This document shows, one piece after another, positions 1 through 13,429 of a stretch of 64,000 nt of DNA (positions are counted from its first letter, which is position 1; the number at the start of each line of letters is the position of its first letter). The notes under the pieces were generated by a model. The model was not told the origin of the DNA, ran no database searches, and was given only the letters and a program-made list of their open reading frames with translations. The translations under genes and the position numbers were made by a program. Origin of the DNA: Odiellus spinosus (Eukaryota > Arthropoda > Arachnida > Opiliones > Phalangiidae); contig OY987238.1 of the NCBI GenBank assembly GCA_963920705.1, forward strand, positions 1,237,606-1,301,605, in the 5' to 3' direction.

Positions 1-1395
1 TATACTTGGGAAATTTGTGAATCTATACTTCGGAAATTTGTGAATCTATATTTGGGAAATTTGTTAATCTATACTTGGAAAATTTGTGAATCTATACTTG
101 GAAAATTTGTGAATCTATACTTGGGAAATTGGTGGATCTATACTTGGGAAATTGGTGGATCTATACTTGGGAAATTTGTGAACCTGTACTTGGGAAATTT
201 GTGAATCTATACTTGGGAAATTTGTGAATATATATTTGGGAAATTTGTGAATATCTACTTGGGAAATTTGTGAATCTATACTTGGAAAATTTGTGAATCT
301 ATGCTTGGGAAATTTGTGAATCTATACTTTGAAAATTTGTGAATCTATACTTGGAAAATTTGTGAATCTATACTTCGGAAATTTGTGAATCTATACTTGG
401 GAAATTTGTGAATCTATACTTGGGAAATTTGTAAATCTATACTTGGGAAATATGTGAATCTATACTTGGGAAATTAGTGGATATACTTGGGAAATTGGTG
501 GATCTATACTTGGAAAATTTGTGAATCTATACTTGGAAAATTTGTGAATCTATACTTGGGAAATTTGTGAATCTATACTTGGAAAATTTGTGAATCTATA
601 CTTGGGAAATTTGTCAATCTATACTTGGGAAATTTGTGGATCTATACTTGGGAAATTTGTGAATCTATACTTGGGAAATTTGTCAATCTATACTTGGGAA
701 ATTTGTGAATCTATACTTGGAAAATTTGTGAATCTATACTTGGGAAATTTGTGAATCTATACTTGGGAAATATGTGAATCTATACTTGGAAATTGGTGAA
801 TCTATACTTGGGAAATTGGTGGATCTATACTTGGGAAATTTGTGAATCTATACTTGGAAAATTTGTGAATCTATATTTGGGAAATTTGTGAATCTATACT
901 CGGAAAATTTGTGAATCTATATTTGGAAAATTTGTGAATCTCTTCTTGGGAAATTTGTGAATCTATACTTTGAAAATTTGTGAATCTACACTTGTAAAAT
1001 TTGTGAATCTCTACTTGGGAAATTTTTTAATCTATGCTTGGGAAATTTGTGAATCTATACTTGGAAATTGGTGAATCTATACTTGAGAAATTGGTGGATC
1101 TATACTTGGGAAATTTGTGAATCTATACTTGGGAAATTTGTGAATATATATTTGTGAAATTTGTGAATCTCTACTTGGGAAATTTGTGAATCTATACTTG
1201 GAAAATTTGTGAATCTATACTTGGAAAATTTGTGAATCTATACTTGGAAAATATGTGAATCTATACAAGGAAAATTTGTGAATCTCTACTTGGGAAATTT
1301 GTGAATCTATACTTGGAAAATTTTTGAATCTATACTTGGGAAATATGTGAATCTATACTTGGGAAATATGTGAATCTATACTTGGGAAATATGTG
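1..1395 (+). repeat. Array segment left of island 1, also present at 10.2-11.2 kb and 27.3-28.3 kb
   Basis: Pure satellite. Landmark variants tie it to two other places. ATTAGTGGATATACTTGGG (from about 473) recurs near 10,298 and 27,358. CTCTTCTTGGG (940) recurs at 10,811. The run GAAATTTTTTAATC with CTATGC (1020) recurs near 10,885 and 27,950. CTATACAAGG (1261) recurs at 28,192. The segment ends in two ATATGTG monomers directly before the first island, as the 27.3-28.3 kb copy does before island 2. It contains a 21-bp monomer (about 480) and 22-bp monomers (about 785 and 1,065). Confidence 0.8.
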
Positions 1396-1465
1396 TTATA
1401 TTTGAACTGTATAACCTGAAGTGTATCAAAGTTGGACTTAATTATATTGAATTGAATTGAATTGA
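1396..1465 (+). other. Non-satellite island, copy 1 (70 bp)
   Basis: Satellite stops after GGGAAATATGTG and resumes at ATACTTGGG. The 70 bp between replace the 5 bp expected there. The first 50 bp (1396-1445) are unrelated to the monomer; the last 20 bp (1446-1465) are four copies of ATTGA. GTTATA at 1395-1400 and TATAAC at 1410-1415 form a 6-bp inverted repeat with a 9-base loop. Base 1445 is T here but A in the other four copies. The right flank (GGTGGATATATTTGGG) also differs by one base from the TTTGGA of the others. I do not recognise the core. It may be captured unique DNA, an old array edge or a transposon scrap. Confidence 0.95.
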
Positions 1466-1609
1466 ATACTTGGGAAATTGGTGGATATATTTGGGAAATT
1501 GGTGGATCTATACTTGGGAAATTTGTAAATCTATACTTGGGAAATTTGTGAATCTATACTACGAAAATTTGTGAATCTATACTTGGAAAATTTGTGAATC
1601 TATACTTGG

Positions 1610-4600
1610 GAAATTTTTGAATCTATACTTGGAAAATTTGTGAATCTATACTTGGGAAATTTGTCAATCTATACTTGGGAAATTTGTGGATCTATACTTG
1701 GGAAATTTGTGAATCTATACTTCGGAAATTTGTGAATCTATACTTGGGAAATTTGTGAATCTATACTTGGAAAATTTGTGAATCTATATTTGGGAAATTT
1801 GTGAATCTATACTTGGAAAATTTGTGAATCTATACTTGGAAAATTTGTGAATCTATACTTGGGAAATTGGTGGATCTATACTTGGGAAATTAGTGGATCT
1901 ATACTTTGCAAATTTGTGAATCTATACTTGGAAAATTTGTGAATCTATACTTGGAAAATTTGTGAATCTCTACTTGGGAAATTTGTGAATCTATACTTGG
2001 AAAATTTGTGAATCTATGCTTGGGAAATTTGTGAATCTATACTTGGAAAATTTGTGAATCTATACTTGGAAAATTTGTGAATCTATACTTCGGAAATTTG
2101 TGAATCTATATTGGGAAATTTGTGAATCTATACTTCGGAAATTTGTGAATCTATACTTAGGAAATTTGAGGATCTATACTTGGGAAATTTGTGAATCTAT
2201 ACTTCGGAAATTTGTGAATCTATATTTGGGAAATTTGTTAAACTATACTTGGAAAATTTGTGAATCTATACTTGGAAAGTTTGTGAATCTATACTTGGGA
2301 AATTGGTGGATCTATACTTGGGAAATTGGTGGATCTATACTTGGGAAATTTGTGAACCTATACTTGGGAAATTTGTGAATCTATACTTGGAAAATTTGTG
2401 AATCTATACTTCGGAAATTTGTCAATCTATACTTGGGAAATATGTGAATCTATACTTGGGAAATTTGTGAATCTCTACTTGGGAAATTTGTGAATCTATA
2501 CTTGGAAAATTTGTGAATCTATGCTTGGGAAATTTGTGAATCTATACTTGGAAAATTTGTGAATCTATACTTGGAAAATTTGTGAATCTATACTTCGGAA
2601 ATTTGTGAATCTATACTTGGGAAATTTGTAAATCTATACTTGGGAAATATGTGAATCTATACTTGGGAAATTGGTGGATATACTTGGGAAATTGGTGGAT
2701 CTATACTCTGAAAATTTGTGAATCTATACTTGGAAAATTTGTGAATCTATACTTGGGAAATTTGTGAATCTATACTTGGAAAATTTGTGAATCTATACTT
2801 GGGAAATTTGTCAATCTATACTTGGGAAATTTGTGGATCTATACTTGGGAAATTTGTGAATCTATACTTGGGAAATTTGTCAATCTATACTTGGGAAATT
2901 TGTGAATCTATACTTGGAAAATTTGTGAATCTATACTTGGGAAATTTGTGAATCTATACTTGGGAAATATGTGAATCTATACTTGGAAATTGGTGAATCT
3001 AAACTTGGGAAATTGGTGGATCTATATTTGGGAAATTTGTGAATCTATACTTGGAAAATTTGTGAATCTATATTTGGGAAATTTGTGAATCCATACTTGG
3101 AAAATTTGTGAATCTATACTTGGGAAATTTGTGAATCTATATTTGGAAAATTTGTGAATCTCTACTTGGGAAATTTGTGAATCTATAGTTGGAAAATTTG
3201 TGAATCTATGCTTGGAAAATTTGTGAATCTCTACTTGGGAAATTTTTGAATCTATACTTGGGAAATTTGTGAATCTATACTTGGAAATTGGTGAATCTAT
3301 ACTTGGGAAATTGGTGGATCTATACTTGGGAAATTGGTGGATCTATACTTGGGAAATTTGTGAATCTATACTTGGGAAATTTGTGAATATATATTTGTGA
3401 AATTTGTGAATCTCTACTTGGGAAATTTGTGAATCTATACTTGGAATATTTGTGAATCTATACTTCGGAAATTTGTGAATCTATGCTTGGGAAATTTGTG
3501 AATCTATACTTGGGAAATTTGTCAATCTATACTTGGGAAATTTGTGAATCTATACTTCGGAAATTTGTGAATCTATATTTGGGAAATTTGTTAATCTATA
3601 CTTGGAAAATTTGTGAATCTCTACTTGGGAAATTTGTGAATCTATACTTGGAAAATTTGTGAATCTATACTTCAGAAATTTGTGAATCTATACTTGGGAA
3701 ATTTGTGAATCTATACTTGGGAAATTTGTCAATCTATACTTGGGAAATTTGTGAATCTATACTTCGGAAATTTGTAAATCTATATTTGGGAAATTTGTTA
3801 ATCTATACTTGGAAAATTTGTAAATCTCTACTTGGGAAATTTGTGAATCTATACTTGGAAAATTTGTGAATCTATACTTCGGAAATTGGTGGATCTATAC
3901 TTTGCAAATTTGTGAATCTATACTTGGGAAATTTGTGAATCTATACTTGGGAAATTTGTGAATCTATACTTCGGAAATTTGTGAATCTATATTTGGGAAA
4001 TTTGTGAATCTATACTTGGGAAATTTGTGAATCTATACTTGGGAAATATGTGAATCTATACTTGGAAAATTTGTGAATCTATACTTGGGAAATTTGTGAA
4101 TCTATACTTGGGAAATATGTGAATCTATACTTGGAAATTGGTGAATCTAAACTTGGGAAATTGGTGGATCTATATTTGGGAAATTTGTGAATCTATACTT
4201 GGAAAATTTGTGAATCTATATTTGGGAAATTTGTGAATCCATACTTGGAAAATTTGTGAATCTATACTTGGGAAATTTGTGAATCTATATTTGGAAAATT
4301 TGTGAATCTCTACTTGGGAAATTTGTGAATCTATAGTTGGAAAATTTGTGAATCTATACTTGGAAAATTTGTGAATCTCTACTTGGGAAGTTTTTGAATC
4401 TATACTTGGGAAATTTGTGAATCTATACTTGGAAATTGGTGAATCTATACTTGGGAAATTGGTGGATCTATACTTGGGAAATTGGTGGATCTATACTTGG
4501 GAAATTTGTGAATCTATACTTGGGAAATTTGTGAATATATATTTGTGAAATTTGTGAATCTCTACTTGGGAAATTTGTGAATCTATACTTCGGAAATTTG

Positions 4601-5340
4601 TGAATCTATGCTTGGGAAATTTGTGAATCTATACTTGGGAAATTTGTCAATCTATACTTGGGAAATTTGTGAATCTATACTTCGGAAATTTGTGAATCTA
4701 TATTTGGGAAATTTGTTAATCTATACTTGGAAAATTTGTGAATCTCTACTTGGGAAATTTGTGAATCTATACTTGGAAAATTTGTGAATCTATACTTCGG
4801 AAATTTGTGAATCTATACTTGGGAAATTTGTGAATCTATACTTGGGAAATTTGTCAATCTATACTTGGGAAATTTGTGAATCTATACTTCGGAAATTTGT
4901 GAATCTATATTTGGGAAATTTGTTAATCTATACTTGGAAAATTTGTGAATCTCTACTTGGGAAATTTGTGAATCTATACTTGGAAAATTTGTGAATCTAT
5001 ACTTCGGAAATTGGTGGATCTATACTTTGCAAATTTGTGAATCCATACTTGGGAAATTTGTGAATCTATACTTGGGAAATTTGTGAATCTATACTTCGTA
5101 AATTTGTGAATCTATATTTGGGAAATTTGTTAATCTATACTTGGAAAATTTGTGAATCTATACTTGGAAAATTTGTGAATCTATACTTGGGAAATTGGTG
5201 GATCTATACTTGGGAAATTGGTGGATCTATACTTGGGAAATTTGTGAACCTATACTTGGGAAATTTGTGAATCTATACTTGGAAAATTTGTGAATCTATA
5301 CTTCGGAAATTTGTCAATCTATACTTGGGAAATATGTGAA
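1610..5340 (+). repeat. Domain A segment duplicated about 11.8 kb downstream (left copy)
   Basis: The order of monomer variants matches 13,430-17,160 at an offset of 11,829 bp, falling to 11,828 after a 1-bp deletion near 14,503. Shared rare markers are a 22-bp TATATTGGG monomer (2107 and 13936), TTGAGGATC (about 2,168 and 13,995), CTATACTCTGAAAA (about 2,701 and 14,530), GAATCTAAACTTGGG (2995 and 14823) and CTATAGTTGG (3183). The offset equals 515 monomers minus 16 bp. The 21-bp and 22-bp monomers I counted in between supply exactly that 16 bp. Confidence 0.85.
2902..5130 (+). repeat. 1,148-bp tandem duplication (two copies)
   Basis: Copy 1 runs from about 2,902 to 4,049 and copy 2 from about 4,050 to 5,130. 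GAATCTAAACTTGGG (2995 and 4143), CTATAGTTGG (3183 and 4331) and the TTTGTGAAATTTG run recur at an offset of 1,148. That is 50 monomers less the two 22-bp monomers in the unit. Copy 2 lacks one whole monomer near 4,580 (the TTGGAATATT unit at about 3,440 in copy 1), after which the offset is 1,125. Small differences include CTATGC against CTATAC near 3,209/4,357 and GAATCC near 5,041. Confidence 0.85.
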
Positions 5341-5461
5341 TCTATACTTGGGAAATATGTGAATCTATACTTCGGAAATTTGTGAATCTATACTTGGGAA
5401 ATTTGTGAATCTATACTTCGGAAATTTGTGAATCTATACTTGGGAAATTTGTGAATCTATA

Positions 5462-6427
5462 TTTGGGAAATTTGTGAATCTATACTTGGAAAATTTGTGA
5501 ATCTATACTTGGAAAATTTGTGAATCTATACTTGGAAAATTTGTGAATCTCTACTTGGGAAATTTGTGAAACTATACTTGGAAAATTTGTGAATCTATAC
5601 TTGGAAAATTTGTGAATCTCTACTTGGGAAATTTTTGAATCTATACTTGGGAAATTTGTGAATCTATACTTGGAAAATTTGTGAATCTATACTTGGAAAA
5701 TTTGTGAATCTCTACTTGGGAAATTGGTGAATCTATACTTGGAAAATTTGTGAATCTATACTTGGAAAATTTGTGAATCTCTACTTGGGAAATTTGTGAA
5801 TCTCTACTTGGGAAATTTGTGAATCTATACTTGGAAAATTTGTGAATCTATACTTGGAAAATTTGTGAATCTCTACTTGGGAAATTTGTGAATCTATACT
5901 TGGAAAATTTGTGGATCTATACTTGGGAAATTGGTGGATCTATATTTGGGAAATTTGTGAATCTATACTTGGAAAATTTGTGAATCTATACTTGGAAAAT
6001 TTGTGAATCTATACTTGGAAAATTTGTGAATCTCTACTTGGGAAATTTGTGAAACTATACTTGGAAAATTTGTGAATCTATACTTGGAAAATTTGTGAAT
6101 CTCTACTTGGGAAATTTTTGAATCTATACTTGGGAAATTTGTGAATCTATACTTGGAAAATTTGTGAATCTATACTTGGAAAATTTGTGAATCTCTACTT
6201 GGGAAATTGGTGAATCTATACTTGGAAAATTTGTGAATCTATACTTGGAAAATTTGTGAATCTCTACTTGGGAAATTTGTGAATCTCTACTTGGGAAATT
6301 TGTGAATCTATACTTGGAAAATTTGTGAATCTATACTTGGAAAATTTGTGAATCTCTACTTGGGAAATTTGTGAATCTATACTTGGAAAATTTGTGGATC
6401 TATACTTGGGAAATTGGTGGATCTATA
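5462..6427 (+). repeat. 483-bp tandem duplication (2 x 21 monomers)
   Basis: Units 5462-5944 and 5945-6427 carry the same variant order. It includes the rare GAAACTATACTTGG (5568 and 6051), a TTTTTGAATC monomer and the GGTGAATC monomer. The unit is exactly 21 monomers. The right edge is sharp: TATATTTGGG at 5941 against TATACTTGGG at the equivalent place in copy 2. The first unit's class of sequence also appears as a single copy at 8.45-8.95 kb and 17.2-17.7 kb, so the doubling is local. Confidence 0.9.
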
Positions 6428-9038
6428 CTTGGGAAATTTGTGAATCTATACTTGGGAAATTTGTGAATATATATTTGGGAAATTTGTGAATCTCTACTTG
6501 GGAAATTTGTGAATCTATACTTGGAAAATTTGTGAATCTATGCTTGGGAAATTTGTGAATCTATACTTGGAAAATTTGTGAATCTATACTTGGAAAATTT
6601 GTGAATCTATACTTGGGAAATTTGTGAATCTATACTTGGAAAATTTGTGAATCTATACTTCGGAAATTTGTGAATCTATACTTGGGAAATTTGTGAATCT
6701 ATACTTCGGAAATTTGTGAATCTATACTTGGGAAATTTGTCAATCTATACTTGGGAAATTTGTGGATCTATACTTGGGAAGTTTGTGAATCTATACTTCG
6801 CAAATTTGTGAATCTATATTTGGGAAATTTGTTAAACTATACTTGGAAAATTTGTGAATCTATACTTGGAAAGTTTGTGAATCTATACTTGGGAAATTGG
6901 TGGATCTATACTTTGGAAATTGGTGGATCTATACTTGGGAAATTTGTGAACCTATACTTGGGAAATTTGTGAGTCTATACTTGGAAAATTTGTGAATCTA
7001 TACTTCGGAAATTTGTCAATCTATACTTGGGAAATATGTGAATCTATACTTGGGAAATTTGTGAATCTCTACTTGGGAAATTTGTGAATCTATACTTGGA
7101 AAATTTGTGAATCTATGCTTGGGAAATTGGTGGATCTATACTTGGGAAATTTGTGAATCTATACTTGGAAAATTTGTGAATCTATACTTGGAAAATTTGT
7201 GAATCTATACTTCGGAAATTTGTGAATCTATACTTGGGAAATTTGTAAATCTATACTTGGGAAATATGTGAATCTATACTTGGGAAATTGGTGGATATAC
7301 TTGGGAGATTGGTGGATCTATACTTGGAAAATTTGTGAATCTATACTTGGAAAATTTGTGAATCTATACTTGGGAAATTTGTGAATCTATACTTGGAAAA
7401 TTTGTGAATCTATACTTGGGAAATTTGTCAATCAATACTTGGGAAATTTGTGGATCTATACTTGGGAAATTTGTGAATCTATACTTGGGAAATTTGTGAA
7501 TCTCTACTTGGGAAATTTGTGAATCTCTACTTGGGAAATTTGTGAATCTATACTTGGAAAATTTGTGAATCTATACTTGGAAAATTTGTGAATCTCTACT
7601 TGGGAAATTTGTGAATCTATACTTGGAAAATTTGTGAATCTATACTTGGAAAATTTGAGAATCTATACTTCGGAAATTGGTGGATCTATACTTGGGAAAT
7701 TGGTGGATCTATACTTGGGAAATTTGTGAATCTATACTTGGGAAATTTGTGAATATATATTTGGGAAATTTGTGAATCTCCACTTGGGAAATTTGTGAAT
7801 CTATACTTGGAAAATTTGTGAATCTATGCTTGGGAAATTTGTGAATCTATACTTGGAAAATTTGTGAATCTATACTTGGAAAATTTGTGAATCTATACTT
7901 GGGAAATTTGTGAATCTATACTTGGAAAATTTGTGAATCTATACTTCGGAAATTTGTGAATCTATACTTGGGAAATTTGTGAATCTATACTTCGGAAATT
8001 TGTGAATCTATACTTGGGAAATTTGTCAATCTATACTTGGGAAATTTGTGGATCTATACTTGGGAAATTTGTGAATCTATACTTCGGAAATTTGTGAATC
8101 AATATTTGGGAAATTTGTTAATCTATACTTGGAAAATTTGTGAATCTATACTTGGAAAATTTGTGAATCTATACTTGGGAAATTGGTGGATCTATACTTG
8201 GGAAATTGGTGGATCTATACTTGGGAAATTTGTGAACCTATACTTGGGAAATTTGTGAATCTATACTTGGAAAATTTGTGAATCTATACTTCGGAAATTT
8301 GTCAATCTATACTTGGGAAATATGTGAATCTATACTTGGGAAATATGTGAATCTATACTTCGGAAATTTGTGAATCTATACTTGGGAAATTTGTGAATCT
8401 ATACTTCGGAAATTTGTGAATCTATACTTGGGAAATTTGTGAATCTATATTTGGGAAATTTGTGAATCTATACTTGGAAAATTTGTGAATCTATACTTGG
8501 AAAATTTGTGAATCTATACTTGGAAAATTTGTGAATCTCTACTTGGGAAATTTGTGAATCTATACTTGGAAAATTTGTGAATCTATACTTGGAAAATTTG
8601 TGAATCTCTACTTGGGAAATTTTTGAATCTATACTTGGGAAATTTGTGAATCTATACTTGGAAAATTTGTGAATCTATACTTGGAAAATTTGTGAATCTC
8701 TACTTGGGAAATTTGTGAATCTATACTTGGAAAATTTGTGAATCTATACTTGGAAAATTTGTGAATCTCTACTTGGGAAATTTGTGAATCTCTACTTGGG
8801 AAATTTGTGAATCTATACTTGGAAAATTTGTGAATCTATACTTGGAAAATTTGTGAATCTCTACTTGGGAAATTTGTGAATCTATACTTGGAAAATTTGT
8901 GAATCTATACTTGGAAAATTTGTGAATCTATACTTGGAAAATTTGTGAATCTATACTTCGGAAATTGGTGGATCTATACTTGGGAAATTGGTGGATCTAT
9001 ACTTGGGAAATTTGTGAATCTATACTTGGGAAATTTGT

Positions 9039-10188
9039 GAATATATATTTGGGAAATTTGTGAATCTCTACTTGGGAAATTAGTGAATCTATACTTGGAA
9101 AATTTGTGAATCTATGCTTGGGAAATTTGTGAATCTATACTTGGAAAATTTGTGAATCTATACTTGGAAAATTTGTGAATCTATACTTGGGAAATTTGTG
9201 AATCTCTACTTGGGAAATTTGTGAATCTATACTTGGAAAATTTGTGAATCTATGCTTGGGAAATTTGTGAATCTATACTTGGAAAATTTGTGAATCTATA
9301 CTTGGAAAATTTGTGAATCTATACTTCGGAAATTGGTGGATCTATACTTGGGAAATTGGTGGATCTATACTTGGGAAATTTGTGAATCTATACTTGGGAA
9401 ATTTGTGAATATATATTTGGGAAATTTGTGAATCTCTACTTGGGAAATTTGTGAATCTATACTTGGAAAATTTGTGAATCTATGCTTGGGAAATTGGTGG
9501 ATCTATACTTGGGAAATTTGTGAATCTATACTTGGGAAATTTGTGAATATATATTTGGGAAATTTGTGAATCTCTACTTGGGAAATTTGTGAATCTATAC
9601 TTGGAAAATTTGTGAATCTATGCTTGGGAAATTTGTGAATCTATACTTGGAAAATTTGTGAATCTATACTTGGAAAATTTGTGAATCTATACTTGGAAAA
9701 TTTGTGAATCTCTATTTGGGAAATTTGTGAATCTATACTTGGAAAATTTGTGAATCTATGCTTGGGAAATTTGTGAATCTATACTTGGAAAATTTGTGAA
9801 TCTATACTTGGAAAATTTGTGAATCTATACTTCGGAAATTGGTGGATCTATACTTGGGAAATTGGTGGATCTATACTTGGGAAATTTGTGAATCTATACT
9901 TGGGAAATTTGTGAATATATATTTGGGAAATTTGTGAATCTCTACTTGGGAAATTTGTGAATCTATACTTGGAAAATTTGTGAATCTATGCTTGGGAAAT
10001 TGGTGGATCTATACTTGGGAAATTTGTGAATCTATACTTGGGAAATTTGTGAATATATATTTGGGAAATTTGTGAATCTCTACTTGGGAAATTTGTGAAT
10101 CTATACTTGGAAAATTTGTGAATCTATGCTTGGGAAATTTGTGAATCTATACTTGGAAAATTTGTGAATCTATACTTGGAAAATTTGT
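9039..10188 (+). repeat. 506-bp higher-order repeat, zone 1 (22 monomers)
   Basis: The marker GAATATATATTTGGG occurs at 9039, 9407, 9545, 9913 and 10051, giving alternating spacings of 368 bp (16 monomers) and 138 bp (6 monomers). The period is therefore 506 bp. Each long arm carries CTCTAC, CTATGC, several GGA monomers, one CGG monomer and two GGTGGATC monomers; each short arm jumps from CTATGC straight to a GGTGGATC monomer. The second unit breaks off near 10,200, where CTTCGG is followed by TGTGAA in place of GGTGGA. Confidence 0.88.
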
Positions 10189-11403
10189 GAATCTATACTT
10201 CGGAAATTTGTGAATCTATACTTGGGAAATTTGTGAATCTATACTTGGGAAATTTGTAAATCTATACTTGGGAAATATGTGAATCTATACTTGGGAAATT
10301 AGTGGATATACTTGGGAAATTGGTGGATCTATACTTGGAAAATTTGTGAATCTATACTTGGAAAATTTGTGAATCTCTACTTGGGAAATTTGTGAATCTA
10401 TACTTGGAAAATTTGTGAATCTATGCTTGGGAAATTTGTGAATCTCTACTTGGAAAATTTGTGAATCTATACTTGGAAAATTTGTGAATCTATACTTCGG
10501 AAATTGGTGGATCTATACTTGGGAAATTGGTGGATCTATACTTGGGAAATTTGTGAATCTATACTTGGGAAATTTGTGAATCTATATTTGGGAAATTTGT
10601 GAATCTATACTTGGAAAATTTGTGAATCTATACTTGGGAAATATGTGAATCTATACTTGGAAATTGGTGAATCTATACTTGGGAAATTGGTGGATCTATA
10701 CTTGGGAAATTTGTGAATCTATACTTGGAAAATTTGTGAATCTATATTTGGGAAATTTGTGAATCTATACTCGGAAAATTTGTGAATCTATATTTGGAAA
10801 ATTTGTGAATCTCTTCTTGGGAAATTTGTGAATCTATACTTTGAAAATTTGTGAATCTATACTTGGAAAATTTGTGAATCTCTACTTGGGAAATTTTTTA
10901 ATCTATGCTTGGGAAATTTGTGAATCTATACTTGGAAATTGGTGAATCTATACTTGGGAAATTGGTGGATCTATACTTGGGAAATTTGTGAATCTATACT
11001 TGGGAAATTTGTGAATATATATTTGTGAAATTTGTGAATCTCTACTTGGGAAATTTGTGAATCTATACTTGGAAAATTTGTGAATCTATACTTGGAAAAT
11101 TTGTGAATCTATACTTGGAAAATTTGTGAATCTCTACTTGGGAAATTTGTGAATCTCTACTTGGGAAATTTGTGAATCTATACTTGGAAAATTTGTGAAT
11201 CTATACTTGGAAAATTTGTGAATCTCTACTTGGGAAATTTGTGAATCTATACTTGGAAAATTTGTGAATCTATACTTGGAAAATTTGTGAATCTATACTT
11301 GGAAAATTTGTGAATCTATACTTCGGAAATTGGTGGATCTATACTTGGGAAATTGGTGGATCTATACTTGGGAAATTTGTGAATCTATACTTGGGAAATT
11401 TGT

Positions 11404-12800
11404 GAATATATATTTGGGAAATTTGTGAATCTCTACTTGGGAAATTAGTGAATCTATACTTGGAAAATTTGTGAATCTATGCTTGGGAAATTTGTGAATC
11501 TATACTTGGAAAATTTGTGAATCTATACTTGGAAAATTTGTGAATCTATACTTGGGAAATTTGTGAATCTCTACTTGGGAAATTTGTGAATCTATACTTG
11601 GAAAATTTGTGAATCTATGCTTGGGAAATTTGTGAATCTATACTTGGAAAATTTGTGAATCTATACTTGGAAAATTTGTGAATCTATACTTCGGAAATTG
11701 GTGGATCTATACTTGGGAAATTGGTGGATCTATACTTGGGAAATTTGTGAATCTATACTTGGGAAATTTGTGAATATATATTTGGGAAATTTGTGAATCT
11801 CTACTTGGGAAATTTGTGAATCTATACTTGGAAAATTTGTGAATCTATGCTTGGGAAATTGGTGGATCTATACTTGGGAAATTTGTGAATCTATACTTGG
11901 AAAATTTGTGAATCTATACTTGGAAAATTTGTGAATCTATACTTGGAAAATTTGTGAATCTCTACTTGGGAAATTTGTGAATCTATACTTGGAAAATTTG
12001 TGAATCTATGCTTGGGAAATTTGTGAATCTATACTTGGAAAATTTGTGAATCTATACTTGGAAAATTTGTGAATCTATACTTCGGAAATTGGTGGATCTA
12101 TACTTGGGAAATTGGTGGATCTATACTTGGGAAATTTGTGAATCTATACTTGGGAAATTTGTGAATATATATTTGGGAAATTTGTGAATCTCTACTTGGG
12201 AAATTTGTGAATCTATACTTGGAAAATTTGTGAATCTATGCTTGGGAAATTTGTGAATCTATACTTGGAAAATTTGTGAATCTATACTTGGAAAATTTGT
12301 GAATCTATACTTGGAAAATTTGTGAATCTCTACTTGGGAAATTTGTGAATCTATACTTGGAAAATTTGTGAATCTATGCTTGGGAAATTTGTGAATCTAT
12401 ACTTGGAAAATTTGTGAATCTATACTTGGAAAATTTGTGAATCTATACTTCGGAAATTGGTGGATCTATACTTGGGAAATTGGTGGATCTATACTTGGGA
12501 AATTTGTGAATCTATACTTGGGAAATTTGTGAATATATATTTGGGAAATTTGTGAATCTCTACTTGGGAAATTTGTGAATCTATACTTGGAAAATTTGTG
12601 AATCTATGCTTGGGAAATTGGTGGATCTATACTTGGGAAATTTGTGAATCTATACTTGGGAAATTTGTGAATTTATATTTGGGAAATTTGTGAATCTCTA
12701 CTTGGGAAATTTGTGAATCTATACTTGGAAAATTTGTGAATCTATGCTTGGGAAATTTGTGAATCTATACTTGGAAAATTTGTGAATCTATACTTGGAAA
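11404..12800 (+). repeat. 506-bp higher-order repeat, zone 2 (expanded spacing)
   Basis: The same marker lies at 11404, 11772, 12163 and 12531, with a GAATTTATATT version at 12669. Spacings are 368, 391, 368 and 138 bp. The 391-bp interval replaces the 138-bp short arm with a long arm of 17 monomers, so this zone is a rearranged relative of zone 1. It is followed by the TGTAAA / ATATGTG / 21-bp monomer cassette at about 12,870-12,940. Confidence 0.8.
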
Positions 12801-13429
12801 ATTTGTGAATCTATACTTCGGAAATTTGTGAATCTATACTTGGGAAATTTGTGAATCTATACTTGGGAAATTTGTAAATCTATACTTGGGAAATATGTGA
12901 ATCTATACTTGGGAAATTAGTGGATATACTTGGGAAATTGGTGGATCTATACTTGGAAAATTTGTGAATCTATACTTGGAAAATTTGTGAATCTCTACTT
13001 GGGAAATTTGTGAATCTATACTTGGAAAATTTGTGAATCTATGCTTGGGAAATTTGTGAATCTCTACTTGGAAAATTTGTGAATCTATACTTGGAAAATT
13101 TGTGAATCTATACTTCGGAAATTGGTGGATCTATACTTGGGAAATTGGTGGATCTATACTTGGGAAATTTGTGAATCTATACTTGGGAAATTTGTGAATC
13201 TATATTTGGGAAATTTGTGAATCTATACTTGGAAAATTTGTGAATCTATACTTGGGAAATATGTGAATCTATACTTGGAAATTGGTGAATCTATACTTGG
13301 GAAATTGGTGGATCTATACTTGGGAAATTTGTGAATCTATACTTGGAAAATTTGTGAATCTATATTTGGGAAATTTGTGAATCTATACTCGGAAAATTTG
13401 TGAATCTTTACTTGGGAAATTTGTCAATC

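Noticed and set aside
1396-1465. Insertion sequence or transposon at the island
   Set aside because: Only 50-70 bp, no coding capacity, no terminal inverted repeats spanning it and no target-site duplication. The GTTATA/TATAAC pair lies inside one end only.
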